Source: an uncultured Holophagaceae bacterium (GTDB lineage Bacteria > Acidobacteriota > Holophagae > Holophagales > Holophagaceae). Taken from it: a stretch of DNA of 40,363 nucleotides. Positions 29,351 to 38,590 of the stretch are shown piece by piece. The translations under genes were made by a program, and so were the position numbers. Below the pieces are notes generated by a model. That model made no database searches, was not told where the DNA came from, and was given only the letters and a program-made list of their open reading frames with translations. Within the stretch, counting starts at the first letter, position 1; each line of letters starts with the position of its first letter. The DNA is taken from assembly GCA_903839205.1 (NCBI GenBank), contig CAIMBM010000082.1, positions 1-40,363 on the forward strand. The letters run 5' to 3'.

Positions 29351-30325
29351 ATGCCCCAGCGTGTCCTCCTCACGGGTGCCACCGGTTTCATCGGCCGGAA
29401 CCTTCATGGTCCGCTGGAGGAGGCTGGTCATGATGTCCGATGCCTGACGCGACAGGTCGAGGAGGCCCGGCGCCTCTGGCCCCAGCGGCGGTGGGTGGGT
29501 GGCGACCTGGGCGATTCCGCGTCGCTGCCCTCGGCCCTGGAGGGATGCGACACGGCCTATTACCTGGTCCACGGCATGGGTGCCCACCGTCCGGGCTGGG
29601 CTGAAGAGGAGCTGCGATGGGCCCGGAATTTTGCCCAGGCCGCGGGCCTTGCGGGGGTCCGCCGGATCATCTACCTGGGGGGAGTGGCTCCCCAGGGCTC
29701 CCCCTCCGAGCACCTCCTCTCCCGCCTGAACACCGGCGAGACGCTCCGGGCTGGCCCCGTGCCCACCCTGGAACTCCGGGCCGGCATGATCATCGGCGCC
29801 GGCAGCGCCTCCTGGACCATCGTGCGGGACCTGGCGGCCCGGCTGCCCGCCATGGTGCTCCCCGCCTGGCTGTCACACCGGAGTGAACCCGTGGCCATGG
29901 AGGGTGTCCTGGCGGCCCTCTTGGCGGGAGCGCACTTCGACCTTCCGGAGAGCACCTGGTGGGACATCCCCGGCCCCGAAGCCCTTTCGGGCAGTGAAAT
30001 CCTCCTTCGCCTGGCAGCGGTCATGGGTCGCAAACCCCTGCTCCTGAAGATCCCACTCATCACCCCCCGGCTCTCGTCCCACTGGATCCGGCTGGTGACG
30101 CGAGCGGACTACTCGGTGGCGCGGGAACTCGTCGAGGGGTTGACCTCGGACCTGCTCGCGACCCGGCCCGGCTACTGGGAGGCGGCTGGCCTTCCGCCTC
30201 CCTTGGGGCTGGAGGAGGCCATGGGGCAGGCCCTCGCCGCCGAGGCTGGGACCCTTCCCCGGGCGGGGAGGGTCGCGGAGACTCTGGCGGGCTGGCTCAC
30301 CCCGCGGAACCATCCCTCGAGGTAG
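29351..30325 (+). CDS. NAD(P)-binding epimerase/NmrA-like protein
   Basis: A 324-residue short-chain-dehydrogenase-like protein of the atypical YbjT/NmrA kind. N-terminal Rossmann motif VLLTGATGFIGRNL (~5-18), VGGDLGD, then AYYLVHGMG and RIIYLGGVAP. The second half (~150-320) has PVAMEGVLAALLAG and a WWDIPGPEALSGSEIL stretch typical of these proteins. No catalytic Tyr-x-x-x-Lys pair is obvious, so it may bind NAD(P) without classical dehydrogenase action. ATG 29351 begins right at the Rossmann fold. It has no SD; TAGAGT ends five bases upstream, suggesting a leaderless transcript. Confidence 0.82.
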   Translation: MPQRVLLTGATGFIGRNLHGPLEEAGHDVRCLTRQVEEARRLWPQRRWVGGDLGDSASLPSALEGCDTAYYLVHGMGAHRPGWAEEELRWARNFAQAAGLAGVRRIIYLGGVAPQGSPSEHLLSRLNTGETLRAGPVPTLELRAGMIIGAGSASWTIVRDLAARLPAMVLPAWLSHRSEPVAMEGVLAALLAGAHFDLPESTWWDIPGPEALSGSEILLRLAAVMGRKPLLLKIPLITPRLSSHWIRLVTRADYSVARELVEGLTSDLLATRPGYWEAAGLPPPLGLEEAMGQALAAEAGTLPRAGRVAETLAGWLTPRNHPSR

Positions 30326-30401
30326 TCGCCGCCGGGCATGGTTGTCGGGGTGGGGCGCCGCCTTCAGCAGGATTGGCCTTCCACCCCTTCAACAGGCTGG
30401 T

Positions 30402-31004
30402 TCAGCCCCCATCGGCTGTTGATCGGTGTTCCTCGGTGTCCACCGGCGGCTTGTTTTCTTCTTCTTTGCCGGCCCCTGGACCGGCGGCTCCCTTCGGCTG
30501 GGCGAAGCGCTGGGCGCGCAGGTGGAAGTCGTCGGTGAAGGTCCGGCGGATGAGTGGGGGCGGAGCCGTCTCCGCCTGCTCCCGGGCCTTGCGCAGGCGC
30601 CAGAGTGCCCAGATGGCAGGCAGCAGCAGGACCAGCGGGTATTCCAGCAGCAGGCGGCGGGGGTTCAGCAGGTACTGGGTGGGGCGCAGGCCGTCGGAGT
30701 ACCAGGCATTGAGGATCCAGGCCTCGTCGTACTCGTGCAGTTCGGCGGCCTCGGCCTTGAGCATGCGGAGCACCTCCTCGTCCTCTCCCTGTTTCACGGT
30801 CACATAGTCGGTGATGGCGCTGCCAGGATCCCGGTCCACCCCCTTCACCATCACCCGGGCCACGCTGGGCCGCTGCAGATGGCAGAAGGGGTTCAGGGCC
30901 AGGAGGAGGACCTGCACCAGCAGGATCCAGAGGATCGCGGCCACCAGCACCCAGAGGCTGAGGAGGGCGCTGAAGCGGACGGCGGGGCGGGCAAGGACGG
31001 ACAT
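30402..31004 (-). CDS. Two-span membrane protein, unknown function
   Basis: A 200-residue protein I cannot assign. A first hydrophobic span (~10-36, SALLSLWVLVAAILWILLVQV) is followed by a likely extracytoplasmic domain of about 90 residues, a second span (~132-148, YPLVLLLPAIWALWRL) and a charged cytoplasmic tail. The tail's last part (PPVDTEEHRSTADG) is encoded by a diverged copy of the repeat at 22282. ATG 31004 starts just before the first span, has no SD, and lies six bases after GATACT, a possible -10. Divergent from the hybrid kinase; whether they act together is unknown. Confidence 0.72.
   Translation of the reverse strand: MSVLARPAVRFSALLSLWVLVAAILWILLVQVLLLALNPFCHLQRPSVARVMVKGVDRDPGSAITDYVTVKQGEDEEVLRMLKAEAAELHEYDEAWILNAWYSDGLRPTQYLLNPRRLLLEYPLVLLLPAIWALWRLRKAREQAETAPPPLIRRTFTDDFHLRAQRFAQPKGAAGPGAGKEEENKPPVDTEEHRSTADGG
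30421..30450. repeat. Diverged copy of the 10-bp-period repeat
   Basis: Units GATCGGTGTT, CCTCGGTGTC, CACCGGCGGC align in register with those at 22282-22311 (2, 3 and 4 differences). This copy lies inside the 3' end of the membrane-protein gene on the minus strand. Confidence 0.45.
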
Positions 31005-31074
31005 GAAGGAAGTATCGCCGATCCCGAGCCCGGGGCCGGAGGGGAAGACCTTCCCCGGCCCGGACTCCAGATTT

Positions 31075-31103
31075 TTGCCAGGCCGTCGAAGAGACTTCAG
31101 AAT
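31075..31103 (+). promoter_or_regulatory. Promoter of the hybrid histidine kinase gene
   Basis: TTGCCA (31075-31080) and CAGAAT (31098-31103) with a 17-bp spacer; transcription would start only about seven bases before the ATG. Just upstream is the inverted repeat GGGGAA-GACC-TTCCCC (31041-31056), which could be an operator shared with the divergent gene. Confidence 0.5.
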
Positions 31104-31116
31104 CACTCCTGTCGAC

Positions 31117-33783
31117 ATGTCACCCATCGGTACACCCCTCCTGCCTCCAGGTCCGCCCAGCCCCATGGGACCGCACGGATTCCCCCTCGACTCCGTTCCC
31201 ATCGGCATCGCCCTGAGTCAGGGCGGAGTCTATCTCCAGGTCAACACGGCCTTCCTGAGCCTGTTCGGGCACGAGACCAGCTCCGAAGTCCTCGGCGGAT
31301 CCCTCCTGGACCACATTGCACCGGGCCAGCGGGAGCTCCTCCGGAAGAGAAACGAGGAGCGGGAGAGGACGGGCTCCGGACCGGTGGAATACGAGACCAT
31401 GGGACTCCGCAGGGACGGAACCGCCTTCCCCATGCAGGTCCATGTCTCCAGCGTCCCCCTCGCCCTCGGCATCGGGACCCTGGCCTTCCTCACGGACATC
31501 TCCGGGCGCAAGGCGGTCGAGGCGCGGCTCCTGGAGAGCGAGGAGAAATTCCGGGCCTACGTCGAGCAGTCCATCGACGTCATCTTCACCCTGGATGCCC
31601 AGGGGACCTTCGCCTTCGTCTCCCCGGCCTGGGAGCGGCACTTCGGCTTTCCCGCCAGCGAGGTCCTCGGGCGTCCCTTCGCGCCCTTCGTGCACCCCGA
31701 GGACGCGGGGCCCTGCCAGCACCACCTCCTGCGGGTCCTGTCCACCGGGCGGGCCGAGACCAGCCCCCCCTACCGCGTCCGCCACGCCGACGGGTCCTGG
31801 CGCCGGTTCGTGGCCAACGGTTCCGCCATGGCCTCGCCCGGCGGGGCGCCCGTCTACCTCGGCGTGGCCCATGACATCACCGAGGTGCATGCGGCCCAGG
31901 AACTGCTGCAGCGGGAGCGGAAGAACGCGGAGCGCTACCTCGACGTCGCCCAGGTGATCCTGGTGGCCTTCGACGACCAGGCCCACATCACCCTCCTCAA
32001 CCGGAAGGGCCATGCGGTACTCGGCTATGAGGAAGGCGAACTGATGGGCCAGGACTGGTTCCGGGTCTGCCTCCCTCCGGAGGAGTACGAACCGGTGAGG
32101 GAGGTCTACAGGCGCATGCTGGCCGGCGAGATCGCATCCCTGGAATACAACGAGAACCCCATCCTGCGGAAGGACGGGGAGCGGCGCATCGTGGCCTGGC
32201 ACAACGCGGTCGTGAGGGACGAGGCGGGCCGGATCACCGGGATCATCAGCTCAGGGGAGGACATCACCGAGCGCAAGCAGGCCGAAACATTGCTGCGGGA
32301 AAACGAGGAACAGCTGCGCGTCATCTTCTCGGCCTCGGACGCTGGGATTGTCCTGGTGTCGGACCAGGGGGTGATCACCTTCGCGAACCAGGGCATGGCC
32401 GACCTGTTCGGCCTGACGGTCCAGGAGGTGATCGGCACGACCTACACGTCCCATGTGCATGAGTCGGAACTGCGGGTCAGCGATGCGCGCATGTGGCGGA
32501 TCATCAAGGGCGAGATCCAGAGCATCTCCGTGGAGCGGAGGTACCTCCGGGCGGACGGCACGACCTTTTGGGGTCACCTGTCCGGGCGCCGGCTGGAACA
32601 CCCGGATGGGAGCCTCCGCGCCCTGGTGGGGATCATCACCGACGTCACCAAGCGCCGGGAGGCGGAGGAGCAGCAGCGGCTCCTCGAGGCCGAGCTCCAC
32701 CAGGCCCAGAAGCTGGAAAGCCTGGGCAGCCTGGCGGGCGGGGTGGCCCACGACATGAACAATGTGCTGGGGGCGATCCTCGGCCTGGCCTCGGCCCACA
32801 TCGAGGACCAGGCACCGGGGAGTCCGGCTGAAAAGGCCTTCGAGACCATCATCAAGGCGGCCGAACGGGGCGGAAACATGCTGAGGAGCCTGCTCAGCTT
32901 CGCCCGCCAGACCTCCAGCGAGGTGCAGGCGCTGGATTTGAACCTGATCCTGCGGGAGGAGGTGCACCTCCTGGAGCGCACCACCTTCGCCAAGGTCCGT
33001 CTGGTCATGGACCTGGACCCGGACCTGCGGCCCATCCGGGGCGATGCCAGCGCCCTGACCCACGGGTTCATGAACCTCTGCGTGAACGCGGTGGATGCCA
33101 TGGACGAGAAGGGCACCCTCACCCTCCGGACGCGGAACCTCGACCCTGACTGGATCGAGGTGCAGGTAGAAGACACCGGGGAGGGCATGGCCAAGGAGGT
33201 CCTGGACCGCGCCCTGGACCCCTTCTTCACCACCAAGGAAGTGGGCAAGGGCACGGGCCTGGGCCTCTCCATCGTGTACCGGACCGTAAAGGCCCACCAC
33301 GGCGAGATGGAGATCCGGAGCGAGCCCGGCCAGGGCACCCGCGTGGTGATCCGCTTCCCGGCCTGCGAGGTGGATCCAAGTACAGAGTCCGCCGGAATCC
33401 TCCCGATGGCGGCCACCCCCAGGTCGCTCAAGGTGCTGCTGGTGGATGACGACGAACTGATCCAGAGTTCCATCGGGGGCCTGATCGAACTCCTGGGCCA
33501 CCAGACCACCACCGCCCCGACGGGAGAGGCCGCCCTGGCCCTGATCGAGGCCGGGCTGAGGCCGGATCTGGTCATCCTCGACATGAACATGCCGGGCATG
33601 GGCGGGGCGGGAACCCTTCCCCGCCTGCGGACCCTGCTGCCCCTGGTGCCCGTCCTGCTGGCCACGGGACGCGCCGATCAGGCCGCCCAGGACCTGGTCC
33701 TGGCTCACCCCTTTGTCTCCATGCTGTCCAAGCCCTTCGGTCGGAAGGAACTCCAGGCCCAGCTGGCGCCCTACCTGGGATGA
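31117..33783 (+). CDS. Hybrid histidine kinase with four PAS domains and receiver
   Basis: An 888-residue cytoplasmic sensor kinase; no membrane span is visible. Four PAS/PAC units lie at about 15-135, 145-262, 275-390 and 400-520, each closing with a typical TDIS/HDIT/EDIT/TDVT segment. HisKA follows, with the phospho-accepting histidine H545 in GGVAHDMNNVLGAI, then HATPase with GTGLGLSIVYR and FFTTKEVGKG, and a C-terminal receiver (~770-888; DDD near its start, acceptor D822 in LVILDMNMPGMGG, lysine in LSKPFG). ATG 31117 is chosen because the first PAS begins soon after and a promoter lies just upstream. The ligand cannot be deduced. It could signal to the orphan receivers at 370-4574, but this is speculation. 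Confidence 0.94.
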   Translation: MSPIGTPLLPPGPPSPMGPHGFPLDSVPIGIALSQGGVYLQVNTAFLSLFGHETSSEVLGGSLLDHIAPGQRELLRKRNEERERTGSGPVEYETMGLRRDGTAFPMQVHVSSVPLALGIGTLAFLTDISGRKAVEARLLESEEKFRAYVEQSIDVIFTLDAQGTFAFVSPAWERHFGFPASEVLGRPFAPFVHPEDAGPCQHHLLRVLSTGRAETSPPYRVRHADGSWRRFVANGSAMASPGGAPVYLGVAHDITEVHAAQELLQRERKNAERYLDVAQVILVAFDDQAHITLLNRKGHAVLGYEEGELMGQDWFRVCLPPEEYEPVREVYRRMLAGEIASLEYNENPILRKDGERRIVAWHNAVVRDEAGRITGIISSGEDITERKQAETLLRENEEQLRVIFSASDAGIVLVSDQGVITFANQGMADLFGLTVQEVIGTTYTSHVHESELRVSDARMWRIIKGEIQSISVERRYLRADGTTFWGHLSGRRLEHPDGSLRALVGIITDVTKRREAEEQQRLLEAELHQAQKLESLGSLAGGVAHDMNNVLGAILGLASAHIEDQAPGSPAEKAFETIIKAAERGGNMLRSLLSFARQTSSEVQALDLNLILREEVHLLERTTFAKVRLVMDLDPDLRPIRGDASALTHGFMNLCVNAVDAMDEKGTLTLRTRNLDPDWIEVQVEDTGEGMAKEVLDRALDPFFTTKEVGKGTGLGLSIVYRTVKAHHGEMEIRSEPGQGTRVVIRFPACEVDPSTESAGILPMAATPRSLKVLLVDDDELIQSSIGGLIELLGHQTTTAPTGEAALALIEAGLRPDLVILDMNMPGMGGAGTLPRLRTLLPLVPVLLATGRADQAAQDLVLAHPFVSMLSKPFGRKELQAQLAPYLG

Positions 33784-33825
33784 CCGGCGCCGCCCAGTCG
33801 AGGTGCCGGGGCTACCATGGGGCCC

Positions 33826-35064
33826 ATGTCCCCGATGACTTCTCCCTCCGCGCCCCTGGGTCCTGACGGCCGGCTGCTCTTCGCCACCCGGGCGCTGCGC
33901 ATGTTCTCCTACGGCTTCCTCTCGGTGGTGCTGGTGCTCTACCTGGCTGGCCTGGGCTTCAGCGAGGGGCGCATCGGCCTGCTGCTGACCCTCACCCTGG
34001 CGGGCGATGTGCTGGTCTCGCTCTGGATCACCCTTCATGCGGATCGCCTGGGGCGGAGGCGCATGCTCATCCTGGGCTCCGCGCTCATGCTGATGGCCGG
34101 CGTGCCCTTCGCCCTCAGCGGGGACTTCACCGTCCTGGTGCTGGCCGCCACCGTCGGGGTCATCAGCCCCTCGGGCAACGAGGTGGGGCCCTTCCTGGCC
34201 ATCGAGCAGGCGGCCCTCTCCCAGGTCCTGCCCGAGGCGCGCCGGACCGGCGTGTTCGCCTGGTACCACCTGGCCGGAGCCTTCGCCACGGCCCTGGGCG
34301 CCCTGGCCGGAGGCTGGACGGCTCAGGCCCTCCAGGCCGCGGGCCTCAGCCCCGTCGCCAGCTACCGGGCGTTGGTCTACGCCTACGCGGCCATGGGGCT
34401 GGTCCTGGCGGGCCTTTTCACCGGCGTTTCCGGCGCCGTGGAAGCGCCCCCCTCCTCCGTGGTCGCTGGCCGCCTGGGATTGCACGCCTCCAGGGGGGTG
34501 GTGTTCCGGCTGTCGGCCCTCTTCTCGCTGGATGCCTTCGCCGGCGGTTTCGTCATCCAGAGCCTCGTGGCCTACTGGTTCCACCGGCGCTTCGGCGTCG
34601 AGCCCGGGCTGCTGGGCTCCATCTTCTTCGCGGCCAACCTGTTGGCGGGCCTCTCCGCCCTCTACGCCGTGCGGCTGGCCGCGAAGATCGGCCTCATCCG
34701 CACCATGGTCTTCACCCACATCCCCTCCAACGTGCTGCTGATCCTGGTGCCGCTCATGCCCAACCTGCCCCTGGCCATCGGCGTGCTCCTGCTGCGCTTC
34801 AGCATCTCCCAGATGGACGTGCCCACCCGCCAGGCCTACACCATGCAGGCGGTGGCGCCCGATGAGCGGTCCGCCGCCGCCGGCGTCACCGGCATCGCCC
34901 GCACCACCGGCGCCGCCATCTCCCCGGTGCTGGCCGGACCCATGTTCGCCCTGCCCGCCCTGGCCGGCCTCCCCTTCTTCCTGGCCGGCGGCCTCAAGCT
35001 CCTCTACGACCTGCTGCTCTACCGGAGCTTCAAGGCCTCGGATGCGGGGGCGCCGGAAAAGTGA
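33826..35064 (+). CDS. MFS transporter
   Basis: A 412-residue major-facilitator protein with about twelve hydrophobic spans in two halves. The MFS motif A loop appears as HADRLGRRRMLILG after the second span. Other recognisable parts are ISPSGNEVGPFLAIEQAAL, LLRFSISQMDVPTRQAYTMQAV and GAAISPVLAGP. The substrate is unknown; efflux is common in such proteins. Start uncertain among ATGs at 33817, 33826 and 33835; 33817 overlaps a possible -10 (TACCAT) and is unlikely. It follows the kinase by 42 bp. Confidence 0.85.
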   Translation: MSPMTSPSAPLGPDGRLLFATRALRMFSYGFLSVVLVLYLAGLGFSEGRIGLLLTLTLAGDVLVSLWITLHADRLGRRRMLILGSALMLMAGVPFALSGDFTVLVLAATVGVISPSGNEVGPFLAIEQAALSQVLPEARRTGVFAWYHLAGAFATALGALAGGWTAQALQAAGLSPVASYRALVYAYAAMGLVLAGLFTGVSGAVEAPPSSVVAGRLGLHASRGVVFRLSALFSLDAFAGGFVIQSLVAYWFHRRFGVEPGLLGSIFFAANLLAGLSALYAVRLAAKIGLIRTMVFTHIPSNVLLILVPLMPNLPLAIGVLLLRFSISQMDVPTRQAYTMQAVAPDERSAAAGVTGIARTTGAAISPVLAGPMFALPALAGLPFFLAGGLKLLYDLLLYRSFKASDAGAPEK

Positions 35065-35131
35065 ACGGGCCCAGGTCCCGGAATGGCACAATCGGGTCGT
35101 CAATCCACCCACTCACCCCAGGAGGTTTCCC

Positions 35132-36220
35132 ATGGCCACCCGCGCGCTCTTCGGTACCACCCTTTGGACCGCCGCCCTGCTGGCGGCCTCGGTCCTGTCC
35201 GCGGCCCCCCCGCAGGAGGCCGCCAAGGTGGGCTTCGTCTACGTCGGCCCCGTGGGCGACTCCGGCTGGACCTACCAGCACGACCTGGGCCGAAGGCAGA
35301 TGGAGGCCAACCTCAAGGGCAAGGTGGCCACCCGCTTCGTGGAGAACGTGCCCGAGGGTGCCGATGCGGAGCGGGTCATCCGCGAGATGGCCCAGGGAGG
35401 CGCCAAGGTCATCTTCGCCACCTCCTTCGGCTACATGAACCCGGCCCTCAGCGTGGCCAAGCAGTTCCCCAACACGGTCTTCATGCACGCCACCGGCTAC
35501 AAGACCGCCCCCAACCTGGGCATCTACAACGGCCGCTTCTACGAGGGCCGCTACCTCAGCGGTGTCCTCGCCGGGAAGATGACCAAGAGCAACATCGCCG
35601 GCTACGTGGCCTCGTACCCCATCCCTGAAGTGGTCATGGGCATCAACGCCTTCACCCGGGGCATGCAGAGCGTGAACCCCAAGGCCGAGGTGCGTGTAGT
35701 GTGGGTGAACTCCTGGTTCGATCCCGGCAAGGAGCGGGAGGCCGCCCTGGCCCTCATCACCCAGGGGGCGGACATGCTCACCCACGAGACCGACTCCGCC
35801 GCCGCCAACCAGGCCGCCGAGGAAAAGGGCGTGAAGGTGTTCTGCTACAACTCCGACGAGCTGAAGTACGCCCCCAAAGGCCAGCTGGGCGGCGTGCTCC
35901 TCACCTGGGGCGACTACTACACCAAGGTGGTGGGCGAGGTGCTGGCGGGGACCTGGAAGTCCGGCAGCGTCTGGGGCGGCCTCAAGGACGGCTTCATCAA
36001 GATGGCGCCCATGAGCGCGGCCGTGCCCAAGGATGTCCAGGCCCATGTGAAGAAGCTGGAGGCCCAGATCGTGGCCGGCAAGCTCCACCCCTTCACGGGC
36101 CCCGTGGTGGACCAGGAGGGCAAGGTGCGGGTGGCCGCAGGCCAGACCATTTCCGACGTCGACCTGGAGAAGATGGACTACTTCGTCAAGGGCGTGGCTT
36201 CCAAGATGCCCGGGAAGTAG
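35132..36220 (+). CDS. BMP-family ABC substrate-binding protein
   Basis: A 362-residue periplasmic binding protein of the Bmp/PnrA group, whose characterised members bind purine nucleosides. A signal peptide (1-23, ending SVLSA) is followed by [59 protein letters not shown] and [15 protein letters not shown], all typical. AGGAGG stands six bases before ATG 35132. No permease or ATPase gene accompanies it here. Directly downstream is adenine deaminase, 37 bp away and on the same strand, so purine capture followed by salvage is a reasonable inference. Confidence 0.9.
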   Translation: MATRALFGTTLWTAALLAASVLSAAPPQEAAKVGFVYVGPVGDSGWTYQHDLGRRQMEANLKGKVATRFVENVPEGADAERVIREMAQGGAKVIFATSFGYMNPALSVAKQFPNTVFMHATGYKTAPNLGIYNGRFYEGRYLSGVLAGKMTKSNIAGYVASYPIPEVVMGINAFTRGMQSVNPKAEVRVVWVNSWFDPGKEREAALALITQGADMLTHETDSAAANQAAEEKGVKVFCYNSDELKYAPKGQLGGVLLTWGDYYTKVVGEVLAGTWKSGSVWGGLKDGFIKMAPMSAAVPKDVQAHVKKLEAQIVAGKLHPFTGPVVDQEGKVRVAAGQTISDVDLEKMDYFVKGVASKMPGK

Positions 36221-36257
36221 CCCAACCGCAGACCAGAAGAACCAGGAAGGACGCGCC

Positions 36258-37268
36258 ATGGACCTGAAGGCGTTCATCCGGCGGCTGCCCAAGGCCGAGT
36301 TGCACCTGCACATCGAGGGTGCCCTGGAACCCGAGATGATGTTCGACCTGGCCCGCCGCAACGGCGTGGTCCTGTCCTACCCCAGCGTCGAAGCGACGCG
36401 GGCGGCCTACGCCTTCCGGGACCTGCAGTCCTTCCTGGACATCTACTACGCCGGCGCCGCGGTGCTGCTGCATGAGCGGGACTTCTACGACTTGGCCATG
36501 GCCTACTTCCACCGCGCCCGGGCGGATGGCGTGGTGCATGCGGAGCTGTTCTTCGATCCGCAGACCCACACGGCCCGCGGGGTCGCCTTCGAGACGGTGC
36601 TGGCGGGCCTCGAGCGGGCCGCGCAGGATGCGGAAGCGCTGCTGGGCATCAGCTCCCGGCTGATCCTCTGCTTCCTGCGCCACCTCTCCGAGGCCGAGGC
36701 CTTCGCCACCCTGGAGCTGGCCCGGCCCCACCACCACCGCATCCATGGCGTGGGACTGGATTCCTCGGAGCAGGGCCATCCCCCCGCCAAGTTCGAACGC
36801 GTCTTCGCCTGCTGCCACGACCTGGGCCTGCGCCTGGTGGCCCATGCGGGGGAGGAGGGGCCGCCGGCCTACGTCTGGGAGGCCCTGGACCGCCTCCGGA
36901 TCGAGCGCATCGACCACGGCGTGCGGGCCGCGGAGGACCCGGCCCTGGTGGCGCGGCTGGTGCGGGAGCGCATCCCCCTCACGGTCTGCCCGCTCTCGAA
37001 CGTCAGGCTCCGCGTCTTCCCGGACCTGGCCCGGCACAACCTCAAGCAGCTGCTGGACCGGGGGCTTTGCGTCACCCTCAACTCCGACGACCCCGCCTAT
37101 TTCGGCGGCTACATCGGCCAGAACTTCCTGGAGGCCGCCGAGGCCCTGGGCCTGTCCCGGAGCGACCTGGTGACCCTGGCCCGGAACAGCCTCCAGGCCA
37201 GCTTCGTCACCGATGCGGAGCGGGCCCCCTGGCTGGCGCAGTTGGAGACGGTGGCCGGGGAGAGCTGA
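36258..37268 (+). CDS. Adenine deaminase (adenosine deaminase family)
   Basis: A 336-residue zinc enzyme converting adenine to hypoxanthine and ammonia. Zinc ligands: H16 and H18 (ELHLHIEG), H196 with catalytic E199 (VAHAGEEG), H220 and D277/D278 ([11 protein letters not shown]). The HIEGALEPE start, the [17 protein letters not shown] stretch and [11 protein letters not shown] separate the adenine-deaminase branch from true adenosine deaminases. AGGAAGGA lies before ATG 36258. It follows the BMP-type binding protein by 37 bp, apparently as an operon for purine use. It is convergent with the hydrolase, 4 bp between stops. Confidence 0.9.
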   Translation: MDLKAFIRRLPKAELHLHIEGALEPEMMFDLARRNGVVLSYPSVEATRAAYAFRDLQSFLDIYYAGAAVLLHERDFYDLAMAYFHRARADGVVHAELFFDPQTHTARGVAFETVLAGLERAAQDAEALLGISSRLILCFLRHLSEAEAFATLELARPHHHRIHGVGLDSSEQGHPPAKFERVFACCHDLGLRLVAHAGEEGPPAYVWEALDRLRIERIDHGVRAAEDPALVARLVRERIPLTVCPLSNVRLRVFPDLARHNLKQLLDRGLCVTLNSDDPAYFGGYIGQNFLEAAEALGLSRSDLVTLARNSLQASFVTDAERAPWLAQLETVAGES

Positions 37269-37272
37269 GCCG

Positions 37273-37971
37273 CTAGATGCGCTCGGCAAAGTCCCGGAGG
37301 GCCTGGGCGCAGGCCTGGGGGCGGGCCTGCAGGAGCCAGTGGGGACCCTCGAGGGTGAGGGTCTCCAGGCCGGGAAGGTGGGCCCGCAGCCAGCGGATGG
37401 CGGCCCGGGGCACCAGCCGGTCCCGGCTTGCGCAGAGGGCCAGGACCGGCACCCGGATGCGGGCGAGGAGGGCCGTGTGATCCAGGGCCAGCACGGCCAG
37501 CAGCCGGGCCTTCAGTGTGGCGGCGGGAGCCTGTGGAAACATGGTCCGGGCCAGGCCGGTCAGGGCCGGGGTGTGCCACTTCCCAAACAACAGGAACCGG
37601 AGCAGCAGCGGGGGCAGCCGCGCGGGAGGGAGGGCGCGGAGGAACGGCGCCGTCCAGGCCAGGGCGGGCCTGGGATTCCGGGCGAAGCTGCCGCAGAGCA
37701 CCAGGCCGCGCAGTCCCGCGGGGGCCTCCGCGGCCAGGGCGATGGCGACGGGGCCCGAGAAGGATTCCCCCAGCAGGAGGAAGGGCTGGTCCGCCGGCAG
37801 TTGCGCCCGTGCGAAGGCCAGGCACTCGGCATAGGAGGTCAGTTCCGCCGGATAGCGCAGCACCAGCGCTTCCAGGCCCTCCAGGAAGGGCAGGAGCGGC
37901 TCGAACATGAGGCCCGTCCCGTCCAGGCCGGGCAGGAGGACCAGGAGGGGAAGCTCATGGGTAATGGGCAT
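37273..37971 (-). CDS. Alpha/beta hydrolase
   Basis: A 232-residue serine hydrolase. LVLLPGLDGTG near the N-terminus forms the oxyanion region, the nucleophile elbow is GESFSG (~69-74), an acidic residue follows in CASRDRLVP (~182-190) and the histidine is in EGPHWLL (~211-217), completing the triad. The substrate is unknown. GAGGA stands before ATG 37971. It probably shares a transcript with the YbaK gene, 69 bp upstream. Rich in Leu, Ala and Pro but with no membrane span. Confidence 0.85.
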   Translation of the reverse strand: MPITHELPLLVLLPGLDGTGLMFEPLLPFLEGLEALVLRYPAELTSYAECLAFARAQLPADQPFLLLGESFSGPVAIALAAEAPAGLRGLVLCGSFARNPRPALAWTAPFLRALPPARLPPLLLRFLLFGKWHTPALTGLARTMFPQAPAATLKARLLAVLALDHTALLARIRVPVLALCASRDRLVPRAAIRWLRAHLPGLETLTLEGPHWLLQARPQACAQALRDFAERI

Positions 37972-38040
37972 GGACGGGGTCCTCGATCGCTCATCGTGGC
38001 CGGGACCGAGGGGCTTGTACCCAGGGCTCGACAGGAGACG

Positions 38041-38496
38041 CTACATGTCCACGAGCTTGGGGTGGACCAGCCGATCGAAGTCCTTGTAGGCCATGCTGAT
38101 GAGCTCCGTGTGGGAACCGGCGTTGAAGGCGATGTGATCATCCTCCGCCAGATGGGGCTCCACGAAGACCGGCATGCCGTAGAGGTTCCCGAAGGGCGGC
38201 ATGGCGCCGGGCTCGCATTCGGGGAAGTCGGCGATGAATTCTCCCTCGTGGGCCAACGCCACGGTTCCGGCCCCCGTGGCCTGGCGCAGGCGCTCCAGGT
38301 CCACTTTCCGGGTGGCCGGAACCACGGCCATGGCCAGGGTGCCGTCCATGTTCACGAGCACGGTCTTGGCCATCTCCCGGCCCGGGATGTGGGCCGCCCC
38401 GGCCACGGAGGTGGCCGTGAAGGCCAGGGGGTGCGGGATGATCGCGTGGGCCACTCCGCGCGCATTGAGGTATTCCTTGAGCTTGGTGGTGGGCAT
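38041..38496 (-). CDS. YbaK/EbsC-family aminoacyl-tRNA deacylase
   Basis: A 151-residue trans-editing domain protein that clears mischarged tRNA (Cys- or Ala-tRNA-Pro in known relatives). Visible: HIPGREMAKTVLVNMDG (~37-53), CEPGAMPPFGNLYGMPVFVE (~97-116) and FNAGSHTELISM (~125-136), the core YbaK/ProX signatures. Start: ATG 38496 with GAGGAGG shortly upstream; a longer reading from 38574 would enter non-coding sequence. Which amino acid it edits cannot be told. Confidence 0.88.
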   Translation of the reverse strand: MPTTKLKEYLNARGVAHAIIPHPLAFTATSVAGAAHIPGREMAKTVLVNMDGTLAMAVVPATRKVDLERLRQATGAGTVALAHEGEFIADFPECEPGAMPPFGNLYGMPVFVEPHLAEDDHIAFNAGSHTELISMAYKDFDRLVHPKLVDM

Positions 38497-38590
38497 GGCA
38501 GCCTCCTCATTGGAAAGCAGCCCAAGGATGGGTTCCCGACGGGGCAGGCGCCATGATAACCAGGACATCCTCAATGCCCGGGAGTTCCCC

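Noticed and set aside
35085-35100. TGGCAC, part of a sigma-54 promoter, before the BMP gene
   Set aside because: The TTGC-type -12 element is missing at the required spacing.
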